Positions 9,799 to 23,559 of a DNA stretch of 64,000 nucleotides are shown here, piece after piece. The stretch covers positions 175,534,242-175,598,241 of the forward strand of contig OX457059.1 in assembly GCA_949752795.1 (NCBI GenBank), in the 5' to 3' direction. Numbering within the stretch: position 1 is the stretch's first letter; each line of letters opens with the position of its first letter. The position numbers and the translations under genes were made by a program. This stretch comes from Hyperoodon ampullatus (taxonomy: Eukaryota; Chordata; Mammalia; Artiodactyla; Ziphiidae). Below the pieces are notes generated by a model. That model was not told the origin of the DNA, did no database searches, and worked only from the letters and a program-made list of their open reading frames with translations.

Positions 9799-12786
9799 GT
9801 AGGTGCGGGCAGTCCCCGCGGGGCGCGGCTTCCTCCGCGTCGGGGCGCGGAGCTGGGTCGGGCGTCGGGTGGGTCTCAGGCGGTGGCCGGTGGTCGGGCG
9901 GGAGGGCTGCCCAGGCGCTGGCCTTGGGGTCGCTGCGTGGTGTCGAGCTGGTGTCCACCTGGTGTTGATCTGGTACTGCACGCCCTCCGCGCTCTCCCCG
10001 GGGACCTTGGCGCTAACGCCCCCCATCAGCGGTCTCCCTGTGGTGGGGCTTGGACAGGAATTTGAGTCCTGGGCCGTCGTCTGCGGGGACTGGCTGGTGA
10101 CAGCCCCTGGCGCCCTCTGACCTCATTGCTCCTGGAGCGCAGGGTCCAGGCCAAGTCACATTCCGGTGTGTGTGGGGAGGGGGCTTGGAGACCACCGAGG
10201 AAATGGCCGGTTCCTCCTGTCTGGTCGATATCCTTGTGTGACTGCACAGCCCTCCCGTCAGCCCCTCGCTGTGTCCTTCCCCGGTGCCCCCACCCCTGCC
10301 TTTAATCACTGAACTTCTACCTGCAACTCACCTTCGGTCGCAGAACCCTGAGGAGGGTGATGGGCGTGGGACACATGCCTCCATCTGATCTGCTCTGAGC
10401 TCTAGGTCAGGGGCGGACTGGACACTTGTCACCGCTGCTGGTTCTCAGGTCACCCTCTTGGCCCCGGGAGCCATTTCTTGGGCTCCAGGAGGGGTGCGTG
10501 TGGCACCTGATGAGTGACCTGTGGTCTCAACCCCAGAACCGGAGGGGACCCTCCCCACGGCACCCCTCAAACAGCCGCCACGGAGGGCACTCCCCAGACG
10601 GGCTGGGCTGTCCAGCTCCGGCAGACCCAGGAACCCTGTGAGCAGGTGAGCATGAGTCAGAGCAGTACGTTACTTTTGGGGTGCCCTGCAGGGGTGCCGT
10701 GCAGCATTCGGTCTGTCCTGAGGGAAGTAAGCGGCTTGACAAAGGGAGCCCGAGCGCGAGTCCCGGTGAGAGTGGTCGGCAGCCGTGAGAGGCGCCAGGT
10801 CTCCTGGACCCTGAGGGAGCCGATCCAGGCTCCCCCAGGACCCCAGCCTGGGCTTGCTGGCCCCCCACCCTCCTCCCCAGAGGAGCCAGGGACTCCGCGG
10901 GCCGCAGCCTTGCCTCTTGGCTGGACTCCCGGCGGGCGCCACCCTGCTTGGGGCTGCTCCGCCCCCCAGCAGGGCCTGGGTCAGGCCGACCCTCCAGGCC
11001 CTCCTCGCACCTCATTGCCCTTTCTGGCCCTGCTGCTTTGCCTGCCCTCGGTGCCCAGTACACTGGCCTGAGCCCCTGGGGACGCCCTCCGCCGGGCTCT
11101 TGCTGTCTTCATCTTCACGCTGATGTGTAAGGAGGGCATCACCCCGAGTCCTTGACGTTGCAGGTGGCAGAAAGGGGAGCCCCCCGCCCTAGGACTCCCC
11201 TCACACCCCCACACCTCTTCTCGTGGGGCGGCTGTCGGAGCTCAGGCTTCCCTCCTCCCTGCCCCTCCCTCCCCTTCTGAAGCTCAGGGCGGGGGGACCC
11301 CACCGGTTCCCCGGTCCGGCCCTCGGGTGTGGAAACTGTGCTGAGCCCGCGGCCACTGCCCGGCTGCCTGGCCAAGGACAGCGGGGCTCCAGTGGTGCAG
11401 GAGTTTTAGGGCACGGTGCCAGCCGAGGACCAATCAAGTGATTTTCTGTCATTCCCACTATGTGAGAACAAAGGACCTATTATTGGATGCTGCTATTAAG
11501 ACAACGTAGGCTAAGTTTAAAAAAGCGAATGCGGGTTGTTGGCACACCTTGGGCCAGAGCCCGGAAGCGGAGTGGAGGCACCTGTGCTGAACTGCCCCTC
11601 ACTGCAGGTGTGTGCTGGGTGTCGGGGCGGGGGTTTCTCATCCTCGGGAGACACCCAGCCTCTCAGCGCACAGGCTGAGGCTGTGTCAGTAGCCCTCCCT
11701 GGCCTCTTGGCCGCTCACGACCCGGAGGGGGCCTCCAGCGGGTCTGGTCGCCGACTTGGCTGAGCGCGCGGGGCTGGAGGCGCGTGGGGCAGCTGAGGTG
11801 ACCGCACGGCCGCATCCCAGGAGCGGCCCAGCCTTGGGCGATGAGCAGTGTCACAAGTGGTCTGGGAGGACCTGGGAGTGAGTGTGGGGAGCCAGTCCTC
11901 CCCCCCGTCCCGGGGAAGGGATGCTGCGCAGAGACGCCAGTGCAGTTCGCTTCGTGGGATCGACTGGGTTTCCACACCCCCTCCCTTCTCCCGAGTGCCT
12001 CGCACCCCGAGGGCCACACCTCTCGGAGGTCAGCTTGGCTCCCCAGGAGCCAGATTCCCCTCGGCCACCTCCACGTCTGTGTGGCCTGGGGCAGGCTGCA
12101 GCTGAAAGAGACTCTGAGTGGAAGGTTCTGGAAGCAAGGGCCGAGGCCCCACGCTGTGGCTCAGAGCCAGCGGGCAGCAGCCTGTCACTTCCGTGGGGGC
12201 TGTCTGGGAGGGGGTCTCCGCCTGGGCTGACGGGGGCCCGCGGGAGGCTGTCTGCACTGCACTGGCCAAGGGAACACGAGGACCAGCCAGCCTGTCCCTC
12301 TGGGCGGCAGGAGCTGAGGCACCCGGTCTGGTCAGCCGCTGCCCTCACCTGTCAGCCCACAGCTGCGCAGGGAGGAGGGGACTGCGGACACAGCAGGCCC
12401 TCTGCCAGGGTTCCCAGCAGCGCCCGTCGCATGGGCACGGGCCCTAGGAGCCTCTGTCCTGCCTGGTCCGGGCCCCATGTCGCAGTCCCGATGTCAGCGG
12501 GGCAGGTCTGCAGGCCTGGGGTCTGGGGGGACAGGGGCCTGAGGCTCTAGGAGAGGCAGGGTGGGGGGGTGCTGGCCAGGGCCCCCCCGCCCCGGTGTCT
12601 CCCGCCCCCATCCTGCCCTGGTACAGGCCGGTTTCCACCGGGTCGGATTCGGGTTGGCCCTTCTGGTCCTTCTGAAGCCGGGGCTGTTATGCTGGTGGGG
12701 CCGGAGTCCTGCAGACCCGCAGGGTTATGCCTGGAGGGTTGTAGTGCAGGCCTCTCGCTCTGAACTGGAGGGCGTGTGCTTCGTGG

Positions 12787-13251
12787 TGTCTGTGTGTGTG
12801 TCTGTGTGTGTGCGTCCTTGTGTGTGTGTGTGTCCGTGTGTCTGTGTGTACTGTCTGTGTGTGTACTGTCTGTGTGTCTGTGTGTCCTTGTGTGTGTGTG
12901 TGTGTGTGTACTGTGTCTGTGTGTCTGTGTGTCCTTGTGTGGGTGTGTGTACTGTGTGTGTACTGTCTGTGTGTCCTTGTGTGTGTGTGTACTGTCTGTG
13001 TGTCTGTCTGTGTGTCCTTGTGTGTGTGTGTGTGTGTGTACTGTGTATGTGTGTACTGTCTGTGTGTCTGTGTGTCCTTGTGTGTGTGTGTGTACTGTCT
13101 GTGTGCCTGTATGTGTGTCCTTGTGTGTGTGTGTACTGTCTGTGTGTCTGTGTGTCCTTGTGTGTGTGTGTGTGTGTACTGTGTGTGTGTGTGTACTGTC
13201 TGTGTGTCCTTGTGTGTGTGTGTACTGTCTGTGTGCCTGTATGTGTGTCCT

Positions 13252-13282
<31 letters not shown>

Positions 13283-13297
13283 GTGTGTGTGTGTGTT
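12787..13297. repeat. Compound TG minisatellite
   Basis: TGTGTG runs are broken at regular intervals by the cassettes TCCTTG and TACTGTCTG, giving a higher-order unit of roughly 40-75 bp (for example TGTACTGTCTGTGTGTCTG then TGTCCTTGTGTGTG). The cassette blocks recur more than ten times. All three forward frames are open and read Val-Cys repeats, which is an artefact of the repeat. Confidence 0.95.
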
Positions 13298-14574
13298 GGC
13301 TGTTCATTGATCAGTGGGTGAAGAGTTGACCTCTGAGCCCTGGGAGCTGCTCCGGCTGGAGACCTGAGGACCTGACGCCTCCAGCGCAGGGGCCCCAGCT
13401 TGGAGGATAAAGCTCCTTCATGAGGTGGGACCCGGGGGACCCGGTGACAGGAAGGGGACGCGGCCCAGAGCCGACCTCAGGTTCCGCCCGCTGTCCCCCT
13501 CTGCCAGGCGCCGGGAGGGAGGCCCTGGCCCCGACACTTCTGTCCGTGGGGAGCTGCTCCCCTGTCACCCTCTGTGACGGGCCCTGTGCCGGGCGTGGAC
13601 CCGGGGAGGGCCCACCTCCCGCCCTGACGGTGCGTGTGTGCCTTCACACGGCTGCACATGTGGGTCGTGCCTTCATCCAGGGCGTCGGCCGTAGTCTCTG
13701 CTCAAGGTGCGTTTCAGGGAAGCGACCTGTTTCTCTGGCTGCATCGGAGCTTCCCTTCGGGAGCGAGGCTTCCTGCTTGCTGCTGCCGGGAGCCGGGAGC
13801 CGTGTGGGCGGTGGCGGCCCAGCCCCGCCAGGCACGCTCCATCGCCTGCGGCTTCAGGATTTTCCCAGAGCACAGCCGCCCATTAACGTGTAAGCGCCTG
13901 CGCCCGGGAGCAGCACTGCCCAGAAGGAGCAGCGACTCGCAGGCTTGTGGCTCAGCGGCTGAAGGGCGTCCGCCCAGGGCTCCCTCCCGCAGCTTAAACC
14001 ACCCCGAGGCGCGTCCCTCGCGTCTCTGCTTTGCTACCGAATGTTCAGCTCAGGTCTCTTCCGGGGACGAGGGGGTGAGGCGTCATGGGTTTTGAGGCAC
14101 CAGCTCCCTTTACGCATCACACTTTTCTTTAAGTAGAAGCTTTAATACCCAAATGAGAGAGCCAGGGCCCAGTGTCACAGGCAGCGGGGCAGGGCCTCGG
14201 CCCCTGACGCCTGGGTGAGCCTGGCTCCCAGCATCCACACTGCCCGTCCTGCACGTGGCCAGTGCACACCGGAAACAAACATGAGGGTGTCGTGTCGGGC
14301 GGCTACCGCGATGTCCTTCACCCACCGGAGGCTGCGAGGACAGGCCAGCTCCACAGAGGGGGGCCCCTGCAGCTGCCCCACTGCCAGGACTGCCTTCCTG
14401 CTGCCCTGCTGCCCTGTGCTACCCGCCTGGCCCCCAGCTGCCCTGCCCTCGCCTCCTCCCGCCCGGCCTCTGTCCCCATGAGCAGGGCTGTGCCTGCAAA
14501 CATGGGCTCAGGCTGGCGTTCTGGATGTGTGTCCACCGTGCTGGCTACTGGACCAATATGTTGGTGGGGGGAGG

Positions 14575-15600
14575 GCGGTAGAAAGGTAACTACAAACATA
14601 GGGTTGAAAAACGCAACTGTCAAAGGACAGCCCACACTTGGGAGGAAACCTTTGTAACTCACGTGTCTGATAAGGGATTAGTATCCAGAATATATAAAGA
14701 GCTCCCACAACTCAACAACAACAAATCCAACCGGTTAGAAAATGGGCAAAGGTCTCGAATAGACGTTTCTCCACAGAAGACATACGAATGGCCAGTAAGC
14801 ATGTGGAAAGATGCTCGATGTCGCTGGTCACCAGGGAAACACAAATGAAAACTACAACCAGATACCACTTTTTACCCATTTGGATGGCTGTTATAAAAGA
14901 AAACAACAGAAAATAACAAACGTTGCCGAGGATGTGGAGAAATAGCAACGCTTGTGCGCTGCGGATGGGAATAGAAGATGCTGCAGCCCCTGTGGAGAAC
15001 AATTTGCCGGTTCCTCCGAAAATTAAACATAGGATTACCACCTGACTTAGAGGCTCCACTCCTGGGGGTGCACCCAGAGGAACTGGAAGCGGGGGCTTGG
15101 ACAGACACCTGTACACCGTGTTCACAGCAGCCCCGTGGAAACAGCCCAGGTGTCTGTCGATGGACGCGTGCGTGCATCCACACCATGCGGTCTCTACGTG
15201 CGATGGGATGTGATTCAGCCTTAAACAGGAGGGTCGATCTGACGCCTGCTGCAACACGGGTGAAGCTTGAGGACATTATGCTCAGTGAAATGAGCCAGAC
15301 TCAAAAGGACAAACCTTGTAGGGTTTTGCTTAGGGGAGGTCCCCCGTGCAGCCAAATCCATAGAGACAGAGAGCAGGATGGTGGGGGCCAGGGGCTGGGC
15401 CAGAGGGAGCGGAAGTCAGTGTAAAATGAGGACGGAGGGTCTGTCTGGGAAGGAGAGAAAGTTCTAGAGCTGATGCTGGTGATGGCTGCATGACCGCGTG
15501 AATGTACTTAGTGCCGCTGAGCTCTGTGCTTTTAAATGGCTGAAAGTGTTGTTTTCTGCCATATATGTTTTACCACAATACAAAAAAATACCCAAAAAAT
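14575..15600 (+). mobile_element. LINE-1 (L1M-type) ORF2 3' part and 3' UTR
   Basis: Sense-strand landmarks follow L1 order: 'ctgataagggattagtatccagaatatata' region, 'gaaaatgggcaaagg', 'gaggatgtggagaaatagcaacgc', 'gatgggaatagaagatgctgc', 'gtgtctgtcgatgga', then 3' UTR-like sequence ending near 'ttttaccacaatacaaaaaaa'. It is 5' truncated and riddled with stops, so it is a fossil copy. It has mutated many CpGs into the local GC-rich composition. Confidence 0.85.
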
Positions 15601-17965
15601 GCAAACAGGAGAGAAGGGCTGGGCTGAGAGGAAAACTCAGTTCTCCCCCAGGCCCTGTTCCTCCCACAGAGCCCTGGCCTCTCTCTGTCTTCCGGGAGAG
15701 GCCACATTGATTAAATCAGTTCACACCACGCAGGCTCTCCCAGGAGTGGTCCTTTTTAATCGAAATTACTCTCTGCAGGGTGCGAGTTCAGGCCTCTTAC
15801 CAGTGTGTGTTTGTCCAGGGACGTTCCTGTTTCAAGTGACCTCCTGTGTGGCCCTTCCTGGTCCTGGCAGGGGAGGGGGCGGCAGGTCAGGACGACCGGC
15901 TCCGCGTGGGCCTCGGTCACCCAGCGGGAACGGGAGGGCGTCCCATCAGGCGCCTCCCCCCACCCCCCCGATGCCCGGGGTCTCTGCGGACTGGCCCCTG
16001 TTAGCTCCAGGGCTGCCCTCAGCAGGGCAGAGTCCCCCCACCCTCTCCCGCTGGCGGTCCCCAACCACAGACAGGGCCGGCGGCCAGATGTCCGGTCGCA
16101 GGAAGGGCGGGTGCTGGGCGCTGGGCACTCTGGGGCTCTCGGCCTCTGGGTCCTTTCTCGCAGCCTCAGCGGTTGTCGGTCCTCTGCCCAGCGATGGGGA
16201 GGCGCTGCTGCCCGCTCGGGGCGCAGTGAGCCTTCCTGCTCAGAATCGGCCTGGGGGGCTCCGGTCCCAGCTTCGTGCCCTGGAGGGGCCTGTGCGCCAC
16301 ACGCCAGGTGAGACCCAGCAGGCGGGCGGTGCCCTGGGTTGACTTGTGTGCTGTGTCTTGACCTCGGGCAGGGAGCGTGCATGCATGCGTGCACACGTGT
16401 GTCTATGTGCTCCTGTGTCTCTGCGTGCACGAGTGTCCATGTGTGCACGTGTGTGTGTGGCGGCAAGGCCCCTGCGAGGGGCTCAGAGCCCACTGGTCCA
16501 GGCAGCCTTCCCCTCCCGCCATCCAGCCGCCCTCCGACCTCTGTGGGGCTGGCCGGTCCTTCCGGGCGGCCTCTGAGTGAGGCAGGTGTGTGGCGCCGGC
16601 CTCCCCGCCTCCCTGCATGGAGCTCAGGGAGCTGGCGGGGCCCTCGGGTGGGAGAGCGGGACGGGACCCAAGAAGAGTTGGGGAGGTTCACGCTCACACG
16701 GCTCAGAGCATCTCTGGCTTTTGGGGGAGGGATGCTTGGGCTTCCACAGCTCCGTGGGCGGGCTCACCTCCGGGGCTGTGGGGACGGCCGCCCTCCAGGG
16801 GGGCTGCCGGGGGTGCTGGAGGCTCCTGGGGCAGGCGGGGCACACACCGGGCCTCCCTCGGGGGAACTGGCATCTCCTGATGCACAGGACCGTGCCCTCC
16901 TCGGCCCCTGCTGGCCTCCCCCAGCGCTCAGGACCCGGCACCCATGCTGCGGTGGGAACGGGTGGGTAAAGTCTGTTTTCTTCTCTGGTTGTCCAGCTGC
17001 GTTTGTCTGCTCTGAGCTCCACACACGCTGCCCGGAGAGCGGGGGCCACCAGGAGAGTCGGGGGGTGTGTGGAGGGATGGGCCCCGTGGGGTGGCACCAC
17101 ATGGCCAGTGGTCTGGGGCGGGTCAGCGGGCAGCTCACTGCCAGGTTTTCTGGGCAGTAAGTTCAGCCTGGGGGAGGGAGGCAGAGAGAGAGACAGACAG
17201 AGAGATGCAGACGGGGAAGGAGGGGGTTGGGGAGAAGCGGGGAGAGCACACTTTCCTCCTCCATCAGGAAGGTCACCCAGGTTTGCAGCCCTGGGCCGCT
17301 CCGGCCCGGGGAGCGTGTAGGGACCGGTCAATCCAGGTCTGTGTGGGGTGGCCCCGTCCACCAGGAGGGTGGCCGGCCCCGCAGGGCCCAGAGACTGAGC
17401 AACGTGACTGTGGCCGAGTGTGGCTGGGGTGAGGCTCGGCCCCGAGGCCCTGGGACCACGACAGAGGCCGTGCCCAGCTCCCGGGTCTGCAGGGAGTGGC
17501 CATCGTTCCAGGTGGTGACCACAGCCCTTGACCCCTGAGTGCTTCTGACTCGCCTCACGGGATGGGACTTGGGTCTCCAAGTTACAGCGGCTTCGACACA
17601 GTGAACGTTCGTTTCTCTCTCACCGCGCGGCACGGGAGGCCATGCTGGCATGCGTTCATTCATTCGTTCCCGTGAGCCCTGTACCCCGGGCGGAGGTGTC
17701 CTACAGAACGTCTGTGCTGTCCCTATGGCGGCCACTGGCCACAGGTGCCCGTTGACCACTTGAAATGCAGCCAGTGCAACCCAGGAGCTGGATTTAACTT
17801 TTTAAATTTTTAATTAATTTAAATTTAAGCTTAACTGACCACGTGTACTTAGCAGCTGCTGAGTCGGACAGTCCAGGAGCTGGGGACACAGCAAAGGAGA
17901 AAACAGAACCCCGGGACCTCGGGGCTTCCTTCCAGGAGATGACAGGTGGTGGACCAGGGGCAGCT

Positions 17966-18012
17966 GTGACACCGTGACATCGTGACACTGTGATGCTGTG
18001 ACACCGTGACGA
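17966..18012. repeat. GTGACACC-type short tandem repeat
   Basis: Five to six imperfect copies of an 8-9 bp unit (GTGACACC, GTGACATC, GTGACACT, GTGATGCT, GTGACACC, GTGACGACC). It is a small local expansion with no coding meaning. Confidence 0.75.
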
Positions 18013-18220
18013 CCGTGCTGCGGACTGGCTTGTGTCCCCAACATTCTTCTATCGGAGCCCTGACCCCCAGGACCTCAGAATGTGACTGTCTTTGGAGACG
18101 GGCCTTTAAACAGGCAGTTAAGGTAGATGAGGCCACTAGAGTGGCCCACGTCGCACCTGTCCCTACAAGAAGAAGAGCTCAGGACACAGACGCGCACAGA
18201 GGGACGACCACACGAGGACA
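18012..18220 (+). mobile_element. MaLR (MLT1/MST-like) LTR fragment
   Basis: The order 'tgtccccaacattc', 'ccctgacccccaggacctcagaatgtgac', 'tttggagacgggcc', 'ttaaggtagatgaggccac', 'aagaagagctcaggacacagacgc' and 'gacgaccacacgaggacac' follows the consensus layout of ERVL-MaLR LTRs. It is a partial, old solo LTR with no retroviral coding sequence next to it. Confidence 0.65.
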
Positions 18221-19565
18221 CAGGTGCTTGTTACGCGTGAGCGGGTCACAGCCTCCGTCCCCGTCAGGCGGGCCTGTATCGGCTCAGCCTCCTCGCCGAC
18301 CCTGCCCTGAGCCCCCAGTCGGCCCCCCGCCTCCCCCGGGCCGGGCTCCTGTTCTCGCTGCCTGGAAACCCGAGCGCTCCTCCCCCCTGGATTAGACTGA
18401 GCAGAGCAGGCGGTACCGTGCTCACGAGCAAAGGCCGTGCCGGGCACACTGGGCAGCCGCTGAGCCCTCGTCCCCTGTTACCAAAGGCCACCTCCCTGGG
18501 GGGGGGGCGGGAGGAGCCGTGAAGCCAGCAGGTGAGGCCAGCGGCCCACCTCCATCCCGCCCACCTGTGTCCGCCGGTCCGGGGTGTTAGAGAGCCGAGG
18601 GCACCAGACACAGAGGTGCCCCATGTTCAGAGAGCGGTCAGCGTGTGCCCCTGGGACCTCAGGGGCCCCTGGGCCACAGCACAGGTGGAGCCGGCCGCCG
18701 CCAGGCTGCCTGCACCGCACAGGCCACGGCTCCCCTACCTGGGCAGGGGCTGTGGGTCCTGAGCGCCTGGTGCTCCCCCGAGCAGATGGCACAAGGCGAG
18801 ACCCCTGCCTCCCGTGGACAAGGTTCCTGTGGTGGCCTGCAGGGCGTGGGCACCTGCCCCACTGCACGCCCTCTGCGGGGTCCCGACCTTCAAACCCGCC
18901 TGGTCCTCGCCGCCCTGCAGGGTTTCGCTGTCCGACACCCGTAGTGCGTGCAGGTCCTCACGGCACCCCTGACGAGAGGAGTGTTGCCACGGGTCTGCTG
19001 AGGGTGGCTGCCTCGGCGCGCTGACCGCTGCAGGGAAGCCCCGATCACCTCGGTCTGAAACGCTGGGCTGGAGGTGTCTGTGCCCGCTGCCTGCGATGAA
19101 TTGAGACGAGGATGTGCCAGGGGCCGCAGCGCGTCTGTGGCCAGAGGTCTTAGCTGCTCACTTCCCGGGCCTGGTGGCCGGAAGCATGGGCATTCAGAGG
19201 GTCCTGGAAACGCGCTTTAAGGGCAGATTGTGAGGGCCTCAGAACGCGGGGGGCTGGGACGATGCGGGGGGCGCTCATGGATGCACGTAAGACGAGCAGA
19301 CCTGCCGTGGGGGACTCAGGTCGTGGATGCGGAGTCTGGCTGCCCAGGGGTCCAGCGAGGCCTCTCCGCCCATCTGGGACCACGTGTCAGAGCAGCCTTG
19401 TCTGCTGGGCGGGCCAGGCCTCACTGTCCCAAGTCTCTGCCGGGCTGTGCCCCCCACGGTGGGGGGGCGGGGGCTCAGGGCACTCGCTGCCTTCTGCACT
19501 GCCCACCCTGCGTGCACGGCCCTCGGCCCCTGCTCTGGGCGTGTGTGTGGGACCCGGTTCTGAGG

Positions 19566-19965
19566 CTATTAGTGGGCCGAATGGTGATCCCAAAAGATGT
19601 GTCCTTTGCCCTGACCCCTGGTTCCTGTGATGGGACTTTACTGGGAAAAGGGTGTTTGCAGATGTGATTAAGGGTCTGGAGATGAGGTTGTCCTGGGTTA
19701 CCCGAGGGCCCTGAATCCAAGACACGTGTCCTTAAGAGACACAGAGGGGAAGAGACAGGCCCACAGAAGAGAGGCCGCGTGAAGATGGAGGCAGAGGCTG
19801 GAGGCACGCGGCCACGAGCCCAGGACCGCCTGGAGCCTCAGAAGCTGGACGAGGCAGGAAGGACCCTCCCCCAGAGCCTCCGGAGGGAGCGGCCTGCGAC
19901 ACGTCACCATCAGACTTCCAGCCCCAGAGCGGGGAGCGGACGTTTCTGAGTGAAGCCGCCGGCTC
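19566..19965 (+). mobile_element. MaLR-type LTR (solo, old)
   Basis: The sequence shows 'gggccgaatggtgatcccaaaagatgtgtcc', 'gtgtttgcagatgtgattaagg', 'ctggagatgaggttgtcctggg', 'gtgtccttaagagacacagagggg', 'gaggccgcgtgaagatggaggcagaggctgg' and 'cctggagcctcagaagctgg', in the order found in mammalian MaLR-type LTRs. No internal region is present. The family name is uncertain. Confidence 0.65.
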
Positions 19966-22900
19966 ATGGCTCCGGGTCACGGCAGCTGCAGGACCCGCAC
20001 ACGGGCTCTTGAGTGGTGCCGACGGGGGCAGGTGGGTTTGCCTGAGATGTCTCCGGAGCTCCCTGGGCCCTGGGGAGGGGTGGGTGCAGGGGGACCAGGC
20101 CCAACGCCTGCGCCCGCCTCGCCAGACCTCGAGGGCATCCCTGTCGTGTGGCATCGTCGTGGCCGCCATCCAGGGGTCTAGGTGTGCTGCTGCTCTGGGC
20201 ACCTGGTTTGGCCTGGGGGCAGCACCACCGTCTGCATCTACAGAGCTGGACGGGGAGCCAGGGGGCAGCAGGCCCCAGCCTGGACCCGCAGCCCGTCCTG
20301 GAGCGCCCACCCCGCAGCCCAGGAGCCCTGCACGTCCTCCCCGAGAACCACGGACCCGCCTTCCCTGGGGCTCATGGGGCTTCCTGAGGCGGCCCCGGTG
20401 TTACCCCAAAACTGGGTCCGCCTCCTGGTGGGTGTTGAGCCAAAAGGCACAGCCAAGCCAGAGAGCGGGAGAGGAAGGGTGTGTTAGTACCTGCGGCAAG
20501 TAAGGAGAGCACCCGGGATCTTCCCCAGAGCGGCGTCTCCCCAGAAAGCAAGACTGGGGACGTTCTAAGTGAACGGCACATGCATATCCAGGAAGGGGCT
20601 TGAGCAGGGGAGAGATCAGCACAGAACTGGGGCGGGTGGACAGAGTCCGGGCTTTAGGTGACTGAAGTCGGGAGGGTCAGCATCATCACGCTGTCCTCCC
20701 GCTGCGGGGGGGCCTAGTTCCTGCGGCGCCGCTCAGAGCCTGGATCGGACTGCGGTGTAGGTCCCTCGAGGAGGAACTGGGGATGAACGGAACCGGCGCT
20801 CCTTGAACTCCTGTTTCTTGACTGCTCTGCCTTTGTTCCTACGTCCCCTCACTTCCCTGAAGATGACTGATTACCGAGACCTGTCCAAGGGCAAGCGCTG
20901 TGGCCAGGCTTCAGTGACAAAGTGGCTTAGGCCAAAAAACGGCTTCTCTGAGGTCAAGGAAGCCGTGCCTGGTTCTCTGCCTTCAGGGACTCCCACACTG
21001 TCTGCTTTACACCAGGAGGAGGGGGCTGGACCCTGCTCCCAAGCGGCCCGGGGACCAGCGGGAGGGGATCGTCATGTCCTGGAGCCGGCGGGCTGGACAG
21101 TGAGACAGCGGGGCTGAGGGGTGACCCGAGGGGCTCACGGAGGCTGCGACCTGGCGCGTGGCGGAGCGCCACCCCCAACCGGTGCCCTTCAGCCTCGCCA
21201 CCCCCAGTGCCACTCGGTGACCCGAAGCCTTCAAAGCAGCCCTGCAGGAGGGACCCCCACCGTCTCCCCGTGGCTGAAGCCCCTCCCACGCAGACCCTTG
21301 TTCAGACCCAGGGGTCCATCCCCGGCACCTCGGCCACACGCCCCTCACGGTGTCCACGGGGACACGGCACTGAGCACAGGCCGCGAGCATTCTCGCATCA
21401 GCTGCTGGTTTGCAGGGACAAAGGTGTCCCCTCGAATTCAGCGGGGCCGCGTCCATCCCCGGGCCACCGGTGTCCTGTCACAGCCGTGACCGCGGGCTGC
21501 GTGAAGTTCGCTCACATTTGGCAACAGACTCGTTTTGCCCGGAAGCTGGTCGTGACCCGGAACCTGGGGGACGAGTGTCTCACCCGCCCGCCGCTGCGGC
21601 AGCACAGGGGCGGCTCCAGGGTGGCCAGTGATGAGGTCAGGAGCAGACGGGACAACGGTCCTGGGGATGCGGGCGGCGCTGCCCCAGGCTGAGGCCACCG
21701 CAGCGTCCTCGGGCGTGGAGCGCGTGCGTGAGAGGAGCTGGGTGAGGACCTGCAGGTGCCACCCAAGCGGGAGGTGGTGTCTGGGTGGGGCAGTGGGTGC
21801 CTGGTTCTCACTCACTTTTATTTGAAGGCAAAGGGTGCTCGTAGGGCTTGCTGATGGCAGTCTCACCACTTGTGGTGGTGCCGACTGGCGCCTCTCATGG
21901 GTGACATGATGTTCGTGGGCGAGCCCTCCCCACCGGAAGGCCCCCGAATCAGTGCAACCCACCGGGGGGAGCGGCCCCGCCGCAAGCAGCTTCCAGTCCT
22001 CAGAGGGGCCCTGCATTGTCCAGGTAAAGCCTGGTTGACCCCGGGGGGCACTTCACTGGCTTCAGAGGCCGGGAGGGTGTGGGGCCCGGCAGAGGCCACT
22101 GAAGGCCTGAGGGGGCCGGGCAGGACTGGGTGGCCCGAGCACAGGGGGTGAGAGTGGCAGGAGGACCTCGGACTGGCTGAGGCCCCAGAGCTGCCCAGCA
22201 CTGTGGGGTTGCCCCGTGGAGGACAGTGCCATGGTTTCTCCTGGAGCGGCATCTGCCCGGGCTTCATAAGCTTCAACCTGGTGATTATCCCCAGCCTAAA
22301 GGCAGGTTGCGAAGTGGGGGTGGGAAATGTCCCTGGTCTCAGAAACGGGGCCAGGGGGATGGATTGCCTACCGTGTGCGAGGCCTGATCTGGCTGCCGGG
22401 GGCACAGCTCATGTCGGTGCCCGGCCGTCTCCCTGCTCCGTCCTGACTGTGGGTTCTGATGATGCTCTGGAGTGAGAAGGGGGGCCTCAGCTGCAAGGGC
22501 CACTTCCAGGAAGATGTGTCCTAGGCTGCCAAGTGCAAAGGCCCTGGGGCAGTGCCGGCTCCAGGATGGGGCTGTGGGTGTGAGTGAAGGCCTCCTGCTG
22601 AGCTTGCAGGGTGAGGGAGTGGCCCCGCCTATCACTTCTTTGGCAGAAAACCCCAGGCGGGTGACGGGGGAGAGCGTCCCAGCCGAGAGCGGCACAGGTG
22701 CCCTGCCAGGGGCCGTGGCCCAGGGAGGCCGAGGGGGGCTAGAAGGGGGCGTCCCACAAGGTTGGTGAGGGGAGCACCGACCCTCTGTGGTTGGACCTGA
22801 GCTGGGAGAAGACAACACTGACCGGTCCTGACCATCGGGGCCCATCGCTGCTGAGGCTGCGGTTTGGCTTCTGGGCTGGTGGCTGCAGGGGTCGTGGGCC

Positions 22901-23559
22901 AAGGAACCGTGGTCACCTGTGGTCTGGCTGCTGTGCACTCGGTGTCTCTGGGGCAGGTGACGGGGCTGCGTGCGGAGCGGGACTCGAACGTTTCGGTTGT
23001 TGGCACGGTTTTAGGTTTCCGAGGGGAACACGTGGCCCCGCCTGTGTGGGGTGGACAGCCCTGCAGTGGAGGCAGAGTGAGCTCAAGGGGGGACCCAGGG
23101 GAGATGGAACCTCGTGATGACCAAGGGAGAGTTGCCAGCCGGGTGGTGGGACTCACCGAGAGGCACTTAGTCCGGAGCAAAGTCCCTGCGGCTGCAGGCA
23201 CCCGGGCGTGACTTGAAGGGTGAGGCCTGGGCCTGGGGACGCAGGTGTCGGCCTCCGCGGCAGACCGGCCGTACAGCAACCGAGGGAGCCAGGCCGGCCG
23301 CCAGCTCGGAGAATTCGCACCCCCCACCCGTGAGCTGGCCAGGCGGCCCGTGTCGACCGCTTTCTCTTTCACTCTCTGGGCCTTGATCGCCTCTCTCCCA
23401 GGTTCCTGGCCTCCTTGCGATGGGAGGGTGCGATTCTGTTCCGAGGAAAAGTCCCCATGGATGCTGAGCCATGAGTCACCCGCGGCGTAACCAGCAGAGC
23501 AGCTCGGTCCCCAGACAGGCCCCTGGGAGGGCGTGAGGAGCTGCTTTCACCCGGCCGGG

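Noticed and set aside
12561..13321. Long Val-Cys repeat frames
   Set aside because: All forward frames are open because the TG array contains almost no stops; it is a repeat, not a gene.
16624..17580. 318-codon minus-strand frame
   Set aside because: GC-rich, low complexity, no family resemblance, no splice or promoter context.
17700..17870. DNA-transposon-like segment (CACTTGAAATGCAGCCAG pattern)
   Set aside because: It recalls an old hAT-type MER element, but the match is short and I could not place ends or terminal repeats.
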